A stretch of DNA of 8,467 nt, from the NCBI GenBank assembly GCA_934635545.1, contig CAKTZN010000074.1, forward strand, positions 1 through 8,467, read 5' to 3'. Shown piece by piece: positions 1 through 6,011 of the stretch. This DNA is from an uncultured Oscillospiraceae bacterium (lineage in GTDB: Bacteria; Bacillota; Clostridia; Oscillospirales; Oscillospiraceae). The notes below the pieces were generated by a model, which worked only from the letters and a program-made list of their open reading frames with translations, had not been told where the DNA came from and ran no database searches. Both the position numbers and the translations under genes were made by a program. Each line of letters begins with the position of its first letter. Within the stretch, counting starts at the first letter, position 1.

Positions 1-804
1 CAGGGCATGATGTTCGGCTACGCCTGCGACGAGACCCCCGAGCTGATGCCTCTGGCCATCTCCCTGTCTCACAAGATGGCCAAGCGCCTGACCGACGTGC
101 GCAAGCAGGGTCTGCTGACCTATCTGCGTCCCGACGGCAAGACCCAGGTCACCGTGGAGTACGACGAAAGCGGCAAGCCCTCCCGCGTGGACACCGTGGT
201 GGTCTCCACCCAGCACGCCGCCGAGGTTTCTCTGGAGCAGATCCGCAAGGATATCATCGAGCTGGTCATCAAGCCCACCGTTCCCGCCCAGTTGCTGGAC
301 GAGAACACCAAGTTCTATGTGAACCCCACCGGTCGCTTCGTCATCGGCGGTCCCCAGGGTGACAGCGGCCTGACCGGCCGTAAGATCATCGTGGACACCT
401 ACGGCGGCAGCGCCCCTCACGGCGGCGGTGCCTTCTCCGGCAAGGATCCCACCAAGGTGGACCGCTCCGCCGCCTACGCCGCCCGCTGGGTGGCCAAGAA
501 TGTGGTGGCCGCGGGCCTGGCCAGCAAGTGCCAGATCCAGTTGGCCTACGCCATCGGCGTGGCCCGTCCCGTCAGCGTAATGGTGGACACCTTCGGCACC
601 GGTGTGGTGGCCGACGACGCGCTGGAGGCCGCCGTGGAGAAGGTCTTTGACCTGCGTCCCACCGCTATCATCCGCGACCTGGATCTGCGCAAGCCCATCT
701 ATCGCCAGTTGGCCGCCTACGGTCACATGGGCCGCGAGGATCTGGGCGTGGCATGGGAGAAGACCGACCGCGTCGAGGCCCTGAAGGCCGCCCTGGGCAA
801 GTAA
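1..804 (+). CDS. metK: S-adenosylmethionine synthetase, 3' part (5' end outside window)
   Basis: MetK joins ATP and L-methionine to make S-adenosylmethionine, the cell's main methyl donor, in the cytosol as a homotetramer. The reading frame is open from base 1, so the gene begins before the window; 267 residues are present against about 385-400 for the family. The fragment opens inside the first signature (GDQG-type loop, here QGMMFGYA) and holds the second signature GGGAFSGKD at fragment residues 141-149, the [21 protein letters not shown] block, and the closing AYGHMGRED segment. These blocks are collinear with E. coli MetK from memory. It ends with TAA and is followed by a 92-base gap before the next gene, which has its own promoter. 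The ATG at base 7 is an internal methionine, not a start. Codon use is strongly GC-rich, typical of a highly expressed chromosomal gene. Confidence 0.97.
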   Translation, partial: QGMMFGYACDETPELMPLAISLSHKMAKRLTDVRKQGLLTYLRPDGKTQVTVEYDESGKPSRVDTVVVSTQHAAEVSLEQIRKDIIELVIKPTVPAQLLDENTKFYVNPTGRFVIGGPQGDSGLTGRKIIVDTYGGSAPHGGGAFSGKDPTKVDRSAAYAARWVAKNVVAAGLASKCQIQLAYAIGVARPVSVMVDTFGTGVVADDALEAAVEKVFDLRPTAIIRDLDLRKPIYRQLAAYGHMGREDLGVAWEKTDRVEALKAALGK

Positions 805-838
805 TTGCGGGGAATTCCGGCGGTTAGCCAAAAGTAAC

Positions 839-867
839 TTGCATTTCTCCGATTCCTGTGCTATACT
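839..867 (+). promoter_or_regulatory. SigA-type promoter of the DtxR-family gene
   Basis: A -35 box TTGCAT (839-844) is separated by exactly 17 bases from the -10 box TATACT (862-867). A TG at 859-860 gives an extended -10, which compensates for the weak -35. Transcription would start near 874. Just upstream, GTTA (823-826) and TAAC (835-838) form a short dyad, and GGTTAGCC (822-829) resembles one half of a DtxR/IdeR box; the second half is not present. An autoregulatory operator there is only a possibility. Confidence 0.7.
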
Positions 868-896
868 GATCCCTAATAAGAACAAGGAGTGATCAC

Positions 897-1271
897 ATGC
901 ATTTGCAGGAATCCGGCGAGATGTATCTGGAGACCATTCTGGTCCTGACCAGTCAGTCGCCACATGTCCGCGCCATCGACGTGGGCGAGTATATGGGCTA
1001 TTCCAAGCCCAGCGTCAGCCGTGCCATGGGGCTGCTGAAAAGCGGCGGCTACATCAAGGTGGACGATAACGGCTTCATCACGCTGCTGGAGCCGGGCCGC
1101 GAGGTGGCCGAAATGATCTACGAGCGTCACACACTGCTGACGCAGTTTCTCACCCGCCTGGGCGTATCGCCCGAAGTGGCCTCTGAGGATGCCTGCAAGC
1201 TGGAGCATGTGATCAGCGACGAATCCTTCCAGGCCATCAAGCGCCACGCCCATCTGGGTACGGCAAAATAA
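897..1271 (+). CDS. DtxR/MntR-family metal-dependent transcriptional repressor
   Basis: A 124-aa metalloregulator expected to bind DNA as a dimer when loaded with Fe(II) or Mn(II) and to repress metal uptake genes. The start is set by AAGGAG (884-889) seven bases before the ATG. Residues about 5-65 are the winged helix, with the recognition helix around YSKPSVSRAMGLL (35-47); residues about 70-115 are the dimerisation and metal domain. There is no C-terminal SH3/FeoA-like domain, so it has the short MntR size class. Aligned to B. subtilis MntR by register, the primary-site ligands are M9, E12, H78, C100, E103 and H104. MntR itself has Asp8 and Glu99 where this protein has M9 and C100, and DtxR/IdeR has Met10 and Cys102. 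The site therefore looks iron-type rather than manganese-type, although the protein is MntR-sized. The gene is monocistronic with its own terminator. No transport gene lies beside it to confirm the metal. Confidence 0.9.
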   Translation: MHLQESGEMYLETILVLTSQSPHVRAIDVGEYMGYSKPSVSRAMGLLKSGGYIKVDDNGFITLLEPGREVAEMIYERHTLLTQFLTRLGVSPEVASEDACKLEHVISDESFQAIKRHAHLGTAK

Positions 1272-1273
1272 GC

Positions 1274-1306
1274 AAAAAATGTCCCGACCTTGTCGGGACA
1301 TTTTTT
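1274..1306 (+). terminator. Rho-independent terminator of the DtxR-family gene
   Basis: A perfect 15-bp stem (1274-1288 with 1292-1306) and a CTT loop starts two bases after the TAA. The 5' arm begins with six A and the 3' arm ends with six T, followed by ATTG. The symmetry of the A and T tracts means it could also stop transcription arriving from the right. Confidence 0.95.
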
Positions 1307-1359
1307 ATTGGAGCGCATACGGATTTTTTCAAAAATCAGCAGCGAATCCATTTCAGATG

Positions 1360-1378
1360 ATGCCGCCTCTGGCGGCAT
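1360..1378. other. Short GC-rich hairpin in the intergenic region
   Basis: An 8-bp perfect stem (1360-1367 with 1371-1378, ATGCCGCC and its complement) with a TCT loop, followed after seven bases by a T-run (GTTTTT). A smaller dyad of GATTTTT and AAAAATC lies at 1322-1337. It may be a degenerate terminator or a processed end. No open frame with a ribosome site is visible between 1307 and 1532. Confidence 0.35.
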
Positions 1379-1409
1379 ACCTAAGTTTTTCACTTTTCAC
1401 TCTTCTCTG

Positions 1410-1511
1410 AAAAAGGGACTGCCTCGGCTTCTCTTTCATAGGTACACTTAGTGACCTGACCTTTTGTATGGGCAGGCAGCGGCGTGAGCCGCTGCCTGCC
1501 TGTTCTTTTTC
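1410..1511 (+). ncRNA. Candidate structured RNA or inward-facing repeat, left copy
   Basis: This stretch matches the minus strand at 7290-7244 without gaps at 36 of 47 positions. It starts with the shared box AAAAAGGGACTGC (1410-1422). A bulged hairpin follows: 1439-1443 pairs with 1454-1458, A1444 is bulged, 1445-1447 pairs with 1451-1453, and the loop is TTA. The A1440-T1457 pair is G-C in the other copy, a compensatory change; T1443-A1454 is T-G there. Twelve bases later comes a strong terminator-like hairpin (1471-1500). The layout of box, small hairpin and terminator suits a small RNA of about 100 nt, but I found no convincing promoter before 1410. It could equally be one terminal inverted repeat of the island. 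I do not recognise a named RNA family. Confidence 0.4.
1471..1511 (+). terminator. Strong GC-rich hairpin with GNRA-type loop and T tract
   Basis: A perfect 13-bp stem (1471-1483 with 1488-1500) is closed by a GTGA tetraloop of the GNRA class and followed on the plus strand by TGTTCTTTTTCTG. On the minus strand the stem is followed by CATACAAAAG, which is poor in T, so plus-strand use is favoured. No plus-strand protein gene ends just before it, which is why I link it to the candidate RNA beginning at 1410. It also lies 33 bases beyond the minus-strand stop at 1533 and might serve that remnant. Confidence 0.65.
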
Positions 1512-1532
1512 TGCCTTTTCTCTGCTCTACGT

Positions 1533-1722
1533 TTACGACACCTGCGTCTGCGCGGCCATCTGCTGCACGACCATTTCCAGAGAGGGAATAAAGTGTACCT
1601 CTGTGCTGTCAGCATCTTCCGCTGACAGGGCACTGTCTACGACGCCGATGTCGCGGTAGATGATCCGCACCTCCTGCATACCGTTGCGGTTGTAGCGGCC
1701 CGGCCTTTCGCCAATGATGAAG
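1533..1722 (-). pseudogene. C-terminal remnant resembling a large serine recombinase tail
   Basis: The minus strand is open here for about 60 codons and ends in TAA at 1535-1533. Read in this frame the protein has the segment IIGERPGRYNRNGMQEVRII and then YRDIGVVDSA, followed by a variable acidic tail. Basic residues, then a Q-E-V-x-I-x-Y-x-x-I-G pattern near the C-terminus, recall the tail (DUF4368-like) of Tn4451/TnpX-type large serine recombinases; this is recognition from memory, without an alignment. No catalytic serine domain or zinc region precedes it; it joins directly, in a different frame, to the Xre fragment near 1711-1722. A frameshifted regulator with an unusual C-terminal extension is the alternative. 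Confidence 0.45.
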
Positions 1723-1812
1723 CTCCGCTTTTTCCGCCAGCATCTCCTGGCTCCATCCCTTTTGAATACGGTAGGCGCGCAGCCGTTCACCGATGATTTT
1801 TGCAATCGACAA
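1711..1812 (-). pseudogene. Truncated Xre-family HTH repressor (N-terminal part)
   Basis: A TTG start at 1812-1810 is preceded on the minus strand by AGAGGTGAGG (about 1826-1817). The first 33 residues begin MSIAKIIGERLRAYRIQKGW and continue through SQEMLAEKAELHH, the first two helices of an Xre/Cro-type helix-turn-helix. In intact members this is followed by a T/S-Y-I-S-x-x-E-x-G-x-x-x recognition region and further helices; here the frame runs into an unrelated basic/proline sequence, and homology moves to another frame with a different kind of protein. The recognition helix is thus lost and DNA binding is not expected. It is divergent from the restriction operon across an AT-rich gap with dyad repeats, so the intact gene probably controlled that operon and itself. 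Confidence 0.7.
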
Positions 1813-1834
1813 TGGTCCTCACCTCTCTTCCTAT

Positions 1835-1846
1835 ACTATGAATAGT
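1835..1846. promoter_or_regulatory. Operator-like palindrome, site 1
   Basis: ACTATGAATAGT is a palindrome with 5-bp arms (ACTAT and ATAGT) around GA. It lies 23 bases upstream of the TTG start of the Xre remnant, where a repressor would block its own gene. The wider string TATACTATGAATA (1832-1844) recurs with one change at 1893-1905. Short-armed palindromes of this kind are usual operators for Xre-type dimers; the binding itself is inferred. Confidence 0.45.
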
Positions 1847-1869
1847 TTTTGGGAGAAATAAACAGACCA

Positions 1870-1898
1870 TTGATATTTTTTAGCTTTGAATATATACT
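1870..1898 (+). promoter_or_regulatory. Strong promoter of the restriction operon
   Basis: TTGATA (1870-1875), a 17-base spacer and TATACT (1893-1898) give five of six matches in each box with ideal spacing, in an AT-rich setting. Transcription would begin near 1905, leaving a leader of about 54 bases to the ATG at 1959. The -10 box is embedded in the second operator-like repeat, so repressor binding would directly occlude polymerase. No other good promoter is apparent between here and res, so this one probably drives everything from 1959 to 7184. Confidence 0.72.
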
Positions 1899-1907
1899 AT
1901 AAATATA
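1893..1907. promoter_or_regulatory. Operator-like repeat, site 2, overlapping the -10 box
   Basis: TATACTATAAATA (1893-1905) differs from the string at 1832-1844 by one base in thirteen and is spaced 61 bp from it, close to six helical turns. The left half ACTAT is kept while the right half (ATATA instead of ATAGT) is degenerate, suggesting a weaker site cooperating with site 1. Confidence 0.4.
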
Positions 1908-1958
1908 ATTCTATAAATTTCGATGACTAAAGATAAAATGCAAAGTGCAGGTGGGGTT

Positions 1959-2111
1959 ATGAAGATCATCAACAATATTACGGATAAGCTCTCAGACGAG
2001 TTGAAAGAAAAACTGGAGCCCGGTAGCAAGCTCTCTATTGCGGCGGCGTGCTTTTCTGTCTATGCCTTTGAAGAGTTAAAAACTCAGCTGGAAGGCATAT
2101 GCCAGAATTGA
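1959..2111 (+). pseudogene. 5' remnant of a probable SNF2/PLD-type helicase gene
   Basis: Fifty codons from ATG 1959, chosen over the in-frame ATGs at 1923 and 1938 because it follows a GCAGGTGGGG ribosome site and because the family pattern starts there with MKIINNITDKL. The following part, with the strings KLSIAAACFSVYAFEELK, resembles the beginning of clostridial helicases with a phospholipase-D-like N-terminal domain that are often encoded upstream of DUF4391, mod and res genes. This identification is from memory and rests on about 45 residues. After LEGI the resemblance stops and three foreign codons lead to TGA at 2109-2111. More than 90% of a helicase of usual size (around 1000 residues) would be missing. 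The peptide is probably translated but has no evident function. Confidence 0.55.
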
Positions 2112-2934
2112 TAATGAAGGAAACCAAACAGAGAGAACGACGCCGTTTAGAAATCTGATTACTTCAGATCAATGCAACACAGCTCAAGGCACCGCTGAAA
2201 TTAGAGCACTGTTTGAGTTCAGACCTTTCGATTTTCCCAAGCCATCAGGCTTAGTTAAGCATTTGATGAATACCGCTGTTAGAACAACGCCAAATGCCAT
2301 CGTCCTCGACTTCTTCTCCGGCTCTGCCACCACCGCCCATGCGGTGATGCAGCTCAACGCCGAGGACGGCGGACACCGCAAGTTCATTATGGTGCAGCTT
2401 CCCGAAAAATGCGATGAATCCAGCGAAGCCTACAAGGCAGGCTACAAGAACATCTGCGAGATCGGCAAGGAGCGCATCCGCCGCGCCGGCGACAAGATCA
2501 AGGCCGAGCACCCCGATGCCCAGTTGGACACCGGCTTCCGCGTGTTCCGTGTGGACGAGAGCAACATGGAGGACGTCTACTACCACCCGGAGGAGCTGAC
2601 ACAGACCATGCTGGGTGGCATGGTGTCCAACATCAAGTCTGACCGCAGCGACCTTGACCTGCTGTACGCCTGCCTGCTGGACTGGGGCGTGGAGATCAAC
2701 CTGCCCCACAGCGCGGAAGCGCTGGATGGCTGCACCATTCACAACGTGGACGATGGCGCGCTGGTGGCCTGCTTCGATGAAAATGTCCCCGACACGGTGA
2801 TCCGCCGCATGGCTGACCTGCATCCCCTCCGCGCCGTGTTCCGCGACAGTTCCTTTGCCAGCGACGACAGCAAGATCAACGTCACCGAGATATTCAAAAA
2901 CCTCTCGTCGGATACGAATGTGAAGGTGATCTGA
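2098..2934 (+). pseudogene. mod: 3' remnant of a type III DNA methyltransferase (Mod)
   Basis: Mod subunits of type III restriction systems recognise the DNA site and methylate adenine using S-adenosylmethionine. The frame is open from 2080, just after a TAA at 2077, and Mod-like sequence is plausible from about 2098, giving roughly 278 residues against 600-700 for a full protein. Visible parts are a GTAEIRALF segment, FDFPKPSGLVKHLM, motif I DFFSGSATTAHAV (from base 2308) that binds the cofactor, and the NAEDGG..KFIMVQLPE block. These are collinear with the C-terminal part of beta-class Mod proteins, where motif IV (DPPY) and the target-recognition domain lie upstream of motif I. Both of those are absent, so methylation is not expected. 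The TTG and ATG at 2263 and 2266 are internal. The end overlaps the res start by one base (TGATG), the normal mod-res coupling. Confidence 0.85.
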
Positions 2935-5900
2935 TGAAGCTTCAATTCAAACACCAGCCCTTTCAGGCAGAGGCCGCGGCAGCGGTCTGCGACGTATTCA
3001 ACGGTCAACCCTACCGCACAGTGACCTATCGCCGCGACCTGGGCGATACGGCGGGGCAGCAGCTCTCCATGGAGGACAGCGAAGTGGGCTTCCGCAATCA
3101 GCCGTTCATCCCTGAACTGACCAACCGCCGGATACTGGATAATCTCCGCGCCGTCCAGCGCCGGAACGGCCTGCGGCCCTCTGACGAGCTGACTGGCCCC
3201 GGCGTGAACCTGTCCATCGAAATGGAGACCGGCACCGGCAAGACCTATACATACGTCAAGACCATGTACGAACTGAACAAGCGCTACGGCTGGAGCAAGT
3301 ACATCATCGTTGTGCCATCGGTGGCCATCCGCGAGGGCGTTTACAAATCCCTGCAAACCACGCAGGAGCACTTTGCCGACGAGTACGGCAAGAAGATACG
3401 GTTCTTTATCTATAACTCCGACCGTTTGACGGAGGTTGACCGTTTCGCGTCTGACAGCGCCATCAACGTCATGATCATCAATATGCAGGCGTTCAACTCC
3501 AGCAAGAACCAACGCATTATCGACAAGAAACTAGACACCTTCCGCAGCCGCAAGCCCATCGACATTATTGCAAAAACCAACCCCATTCTCATCATCGACG
3601 AGCCCCAGAGTGTAGAGGGCAAGCAGACCAAGGAGAGCCTGAAAAAGTTTTGTCCCCTGTTCACGCTGCGTTACTCCGCCACCCACAAGGAGAAGTACGA
3701 CATGGTGTATCGTCTGGATGCCATGGACGCCTACAACCAGCATCTGGTAAAGAAAATTGCGGCGCTGGGTGTAACGCTGCAGGGCAGCACCGCCACCACC
3801 AGCTATGTGTATCTGGAGGGCATTGACCTCTATAAGGACAAGTCCCCCACTGCGCGGCTGGGCTTCGAGGTAAAGGGCAAGACCGGTACACGCACTGTGG
3901 TACGAAAAGTCAGCGGCGGCGATGATCTGTACGATCTGTCCGATGGACTGGATGAGTACGCCGACCGGTTCAAGATCCTTCCAGACGGTATTGACGGACG
4001 GGACAACTCTGTTACATTTCTTAATGGCCTGAAACTGTACGCCGGACAGATCAGCGGCAGTGAACAGATGGTGGCGCTCCAGCGGCGCATTCAGATCCGC
4101 GAGACCATCCGCACGCATATCCAGCGGGAGCAGGAGCTGTACCGTAAGGGCATTAAAGTATTGAGCCTGTTTTTCATTGATGAGGTGTCCAAATATCGCA
4201 GCTATGACGGCGATGACGACGCAGGCCGTAACGGCGAGTATGCTCAGATGTTTGAAGAGGAGTACGACAGTGTTGTAAGTGAACTGCAGCGGAAGATCGG
4301 TGACGAATCCTATCTCCGCTATCTGGACAAGCTCAGTGCCAGAACGACCCACCAGGGCTATTTTTCCATCGACAAGAAGAAAGGCAAGAAAGCCCGCTTT
4401 GTGGAGAGCAAAATTGACCGTAAGACGCAGACTTCCGATGACGCGGATGCCTACGACCTTATTATGAAGGATAAAGAACGCTTGCTGAGTCTCGACGAGC
4501 CGGTGCGGTTCATTTTCTCCCACTCCGCGCTGCGAGAGGGCTGGGACAATCCCAATGTTTTTCAGATATGCACACTGAAAAAGCAAAGCGACTCCGACAT
4601 CCGCAGCCGACAGGAGATCGGGCGCGGCCTGCGGCTGTGCGTTGACCAACAGGGTGAGCGCATGGACGAAAGCGTGCTGGGAAGCGAGGTGCAGGAACTG
4701 AATAAGCTGACGCTGATCACCGACATGGAGTTCGGTAAGTTTGCGGAGGCGCTGCAATCCGGCTTGGCGGAATCCTTGGCTGACCGGCCTAAGAAAGTTG
4801 ATACCCAGTTGTTCCTTGGCAAAGTCCTTACCGACGCCAACGGCAGCGAAGTCAAGGTCACGCCGGAGTTGGCTACGGCCATCTACGAAGACCTTGTCAG
4901 CAGCGGCTATGTCAAGCGCGGCGAACTGACAGATAAGTATTATACCGATAAGGCCAGCGGTACAGTGCAGGTAGCGGAGGAAGTCAAGGATTGCACCGCC
5001 GCGGTGGTGCAGGTACTGTCCTCTATCTACGACAGCCACTCCATGCGTCCGGAGGACGCCCACGGAAACAATGTGGAAGCGCGTGTTGACCCGGAAAAGC
5101 TGCACAAGAAGGAATTTGTGGAGCTTTGGACTCGTATCAACCACAAGTCCTTCTATACTGTACGGTTTGATAAGGAAAAACTCATTGAGAGCGCTGTGCA
5201 GATGCTGGATGAGAAACTGAACGTGACCACGGTGACGGTCAAATTAGAGTACGGTGAGCAAGCTGCGCGTTTGGACTCCAAGGAACAATTGGAACAGGGC
5301 CGCGGCTTCCGCAGGGCGCTCTCCGACCAGGAGGCACCCAAAACCGCACCGTTGGGCAGCGTCCGCTATGATCTCATCGGAAAGCTGGTGGAGGAGACAA
5401 AGCTGACCCGCGCAACAATTGCAGCAATCCTGCAGCGCATGGCTCCGCAGAAGTTTGCCATGTTCCGCCTGAATCCGGAGGAGTTCATACTGAAAACAGC
5501 AAAAATCATCAATGACCAGATGGCTACACAGATCATTGAGCATATTACCTATAACAAGCTGGATGCGGCTTACGACACAGACATCTTTACCAGTGCCAAT
5601 CTTCGTGGTAAACTTGGCTTGAACGCAATGGAGGCCAATCGCAGTCTCTACAGCCACATTATCTATGACTCTGAGAACGAAAAGCGCTTTGCCGGTGAAT
5701 TGGACGTCAATGCGAAGGTTGCGGTATATGTGAAGCTGCCCGGCGGATTTTTCATCTCCACGCCAGTCGGCAAGTATAACCCGGACTGGGCGATCGCCTT
5801 CAATGAAGGCAGCGTCAAGCATATCTACTTCATCGCTGAAACGAAGGGCAACAGTGATGCTGCAGAACTGCGCGGCGTAGAAAACGCAAAAATCGCCTGC

Positions 5901-5990
5901 GCGAAAGCGCACTTTGCCGCGATCAGCAGTGAGAGCGTGACATACTCTGTCGTTGATAGCTTTGCAGAATTGATGAACATTGTATCTTAA
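2934..5990 (+). CDS. res: Type III restriction enzyme subunit Res (superfamily 2 helicase plus nuclease)
   Basis: Res is the ATP-dependent translocase and endonuclease of type III systems and normally acts in a complex with Mod. The 1018-aa length is typical. Visible motifs are METGTGKT (97-104, Walker A), IDEPQ (221-225, Walker B; DEPQ form), LRYSATH (245-251, motif III), HSALREGWDNPN (530-541, motif V) and RQEIGRGLR (559-567, motif VI). The C-terminal nuclease has the PD-(D/E)xK signature: P950-D951 and E969-T-K971. All key residues are present with no internal stop, so the protein should be intact. Its ATG overlaps the Mod stop and is preceded by GAAGG (2922-2926). Because the Mod remnant lacks its recognition domain, Res here probably has no site-specific partner; it may be inactive, may borrow a Mod encoded elsewhere, or may have another role. 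Its preserved frame suggests either a recent deletion or continuing selection. Confidence 0.94.
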   Translation: MKLQFKHQPFQAEAAAAVCDVFNGQPYRTVTYRRDLGDTAGQQLSMEDSEVGFRNQPFIPELTNRRILDNLRAVQRRNGLRPSDELTGPGVNLSIEMETGTGKTYTYVKTMYELNKRYGWSKYIIVVPSVAIREGVYKSLQTTQEHFADEYGKKIRFFIYNSDRLTEVDRFASDSAINVMIINMQAFNSSKNQRIIDKKLDTFRSRKPIDIIAKTNPILIIDEPQSVEGKQTKESLKKFCPLFTLRYSATHKEKYDMVYRLDAMDAYNQHLVKKIAALGVTLQGSTATTSYVYLEGIDLYKDKSPTARLGFEVKGKTGTRTVVRKVSGGDDLYDLSDGLDEYADRFKILPDGIDGRDNSVTFLNGLKLYAGQISGSEQMVALQRRIQIRETIRTHIQREQELYRKGIKVLSLFFIDEVSKYRSYDGDDDAGRNGEYAQMFEEEYDSVVSELQRKIGDESYLRYLDKLSARTTHQGYFSIDKKKGKKARFVESKIDRKTQTSDDADAYDLIMKDKERLLSLDEPVRFIFSHSALREGWDNPNVFQICTLKKQSDSDIRSRQEIGRGLRLCVDQQGERMDESVLGSEVQELNKLTLITDMEFGKFAEALQSGLAESLADRPKKVDTQLFLGKVLTDANGSEVKVTPELATAIYEDLVSSGYVKRGELTDKYYTDKASGTVQVAEEVKDCTAAVVQVLSSIYDSHSMRPEDAHGNNVEARVDPEKLHKKEFVELWTRINHKSFYTVRFDKEKLIESAVQMLDEKLNVTTVTVKLEYGEQAARLDSKEQLEQGRGFRRALSDQEAPKTAPLGSVRYDLIGKLVEETKLTRATIAAILQRMAPQKFAMFRLNPEEFILKTAKIINDQMATQIIEHITYNKLDAAYDTDIFTSANLRGKLGLNAMEANRSLYSHIIYDSENEKRFAGELDVNAKVAVYVKLPGGFFISTPVGKYNPDWAIAFNEGSVKHIYFIAETKGNSDAAELRGVENAKIACAKAHFAAISSESVTYSVVDSFAELMNIVS

Positions 5991-6011
5991 GGAAGCAAGG
6001 GGGGTGTCTCC

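Noticed and set aside
805..896. SAM riboswitch or other leader RNA next to metK.
   Set aside because: The gap is after metK, not before it, is only 92 bases long, and is explained by a promoter and ribosome site for the next gene.
1923..1958. Start of the helicase remnant at the in-frame ATG 1923 or 1938.
   Set aside because: Neither has a good ribosome site, and the family-like sequence begins at 1959 directly after AGGTGGGG.
2098..2934. Phase-variable mod gene, as is common for type III systems.
   Set aside because: There is no simple-sequence tract in the fragment or at the junction; the loss of the 5' part looks like a large deletion, not slippage.
3531..5144. A 537-codon open frame on the minus strand inside res, with further long antisense frames at 2739-3512 and 5244-6053.
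   Set aside because: They are antisense to a gene whose plus-strand frame has every Res motif; they lack ribosome sites and recognisable domains, and long antisense frames arise easily from GC-rich codon use.
1959..5990. DISARM- or BREX-like defence system.
   Set aside because: No DrmB (DUF1998), PglZ or BrxL-like sequence is present; the helicase piece is only a 50-codon remnant and the remaining genes fit a type III restriction locus.
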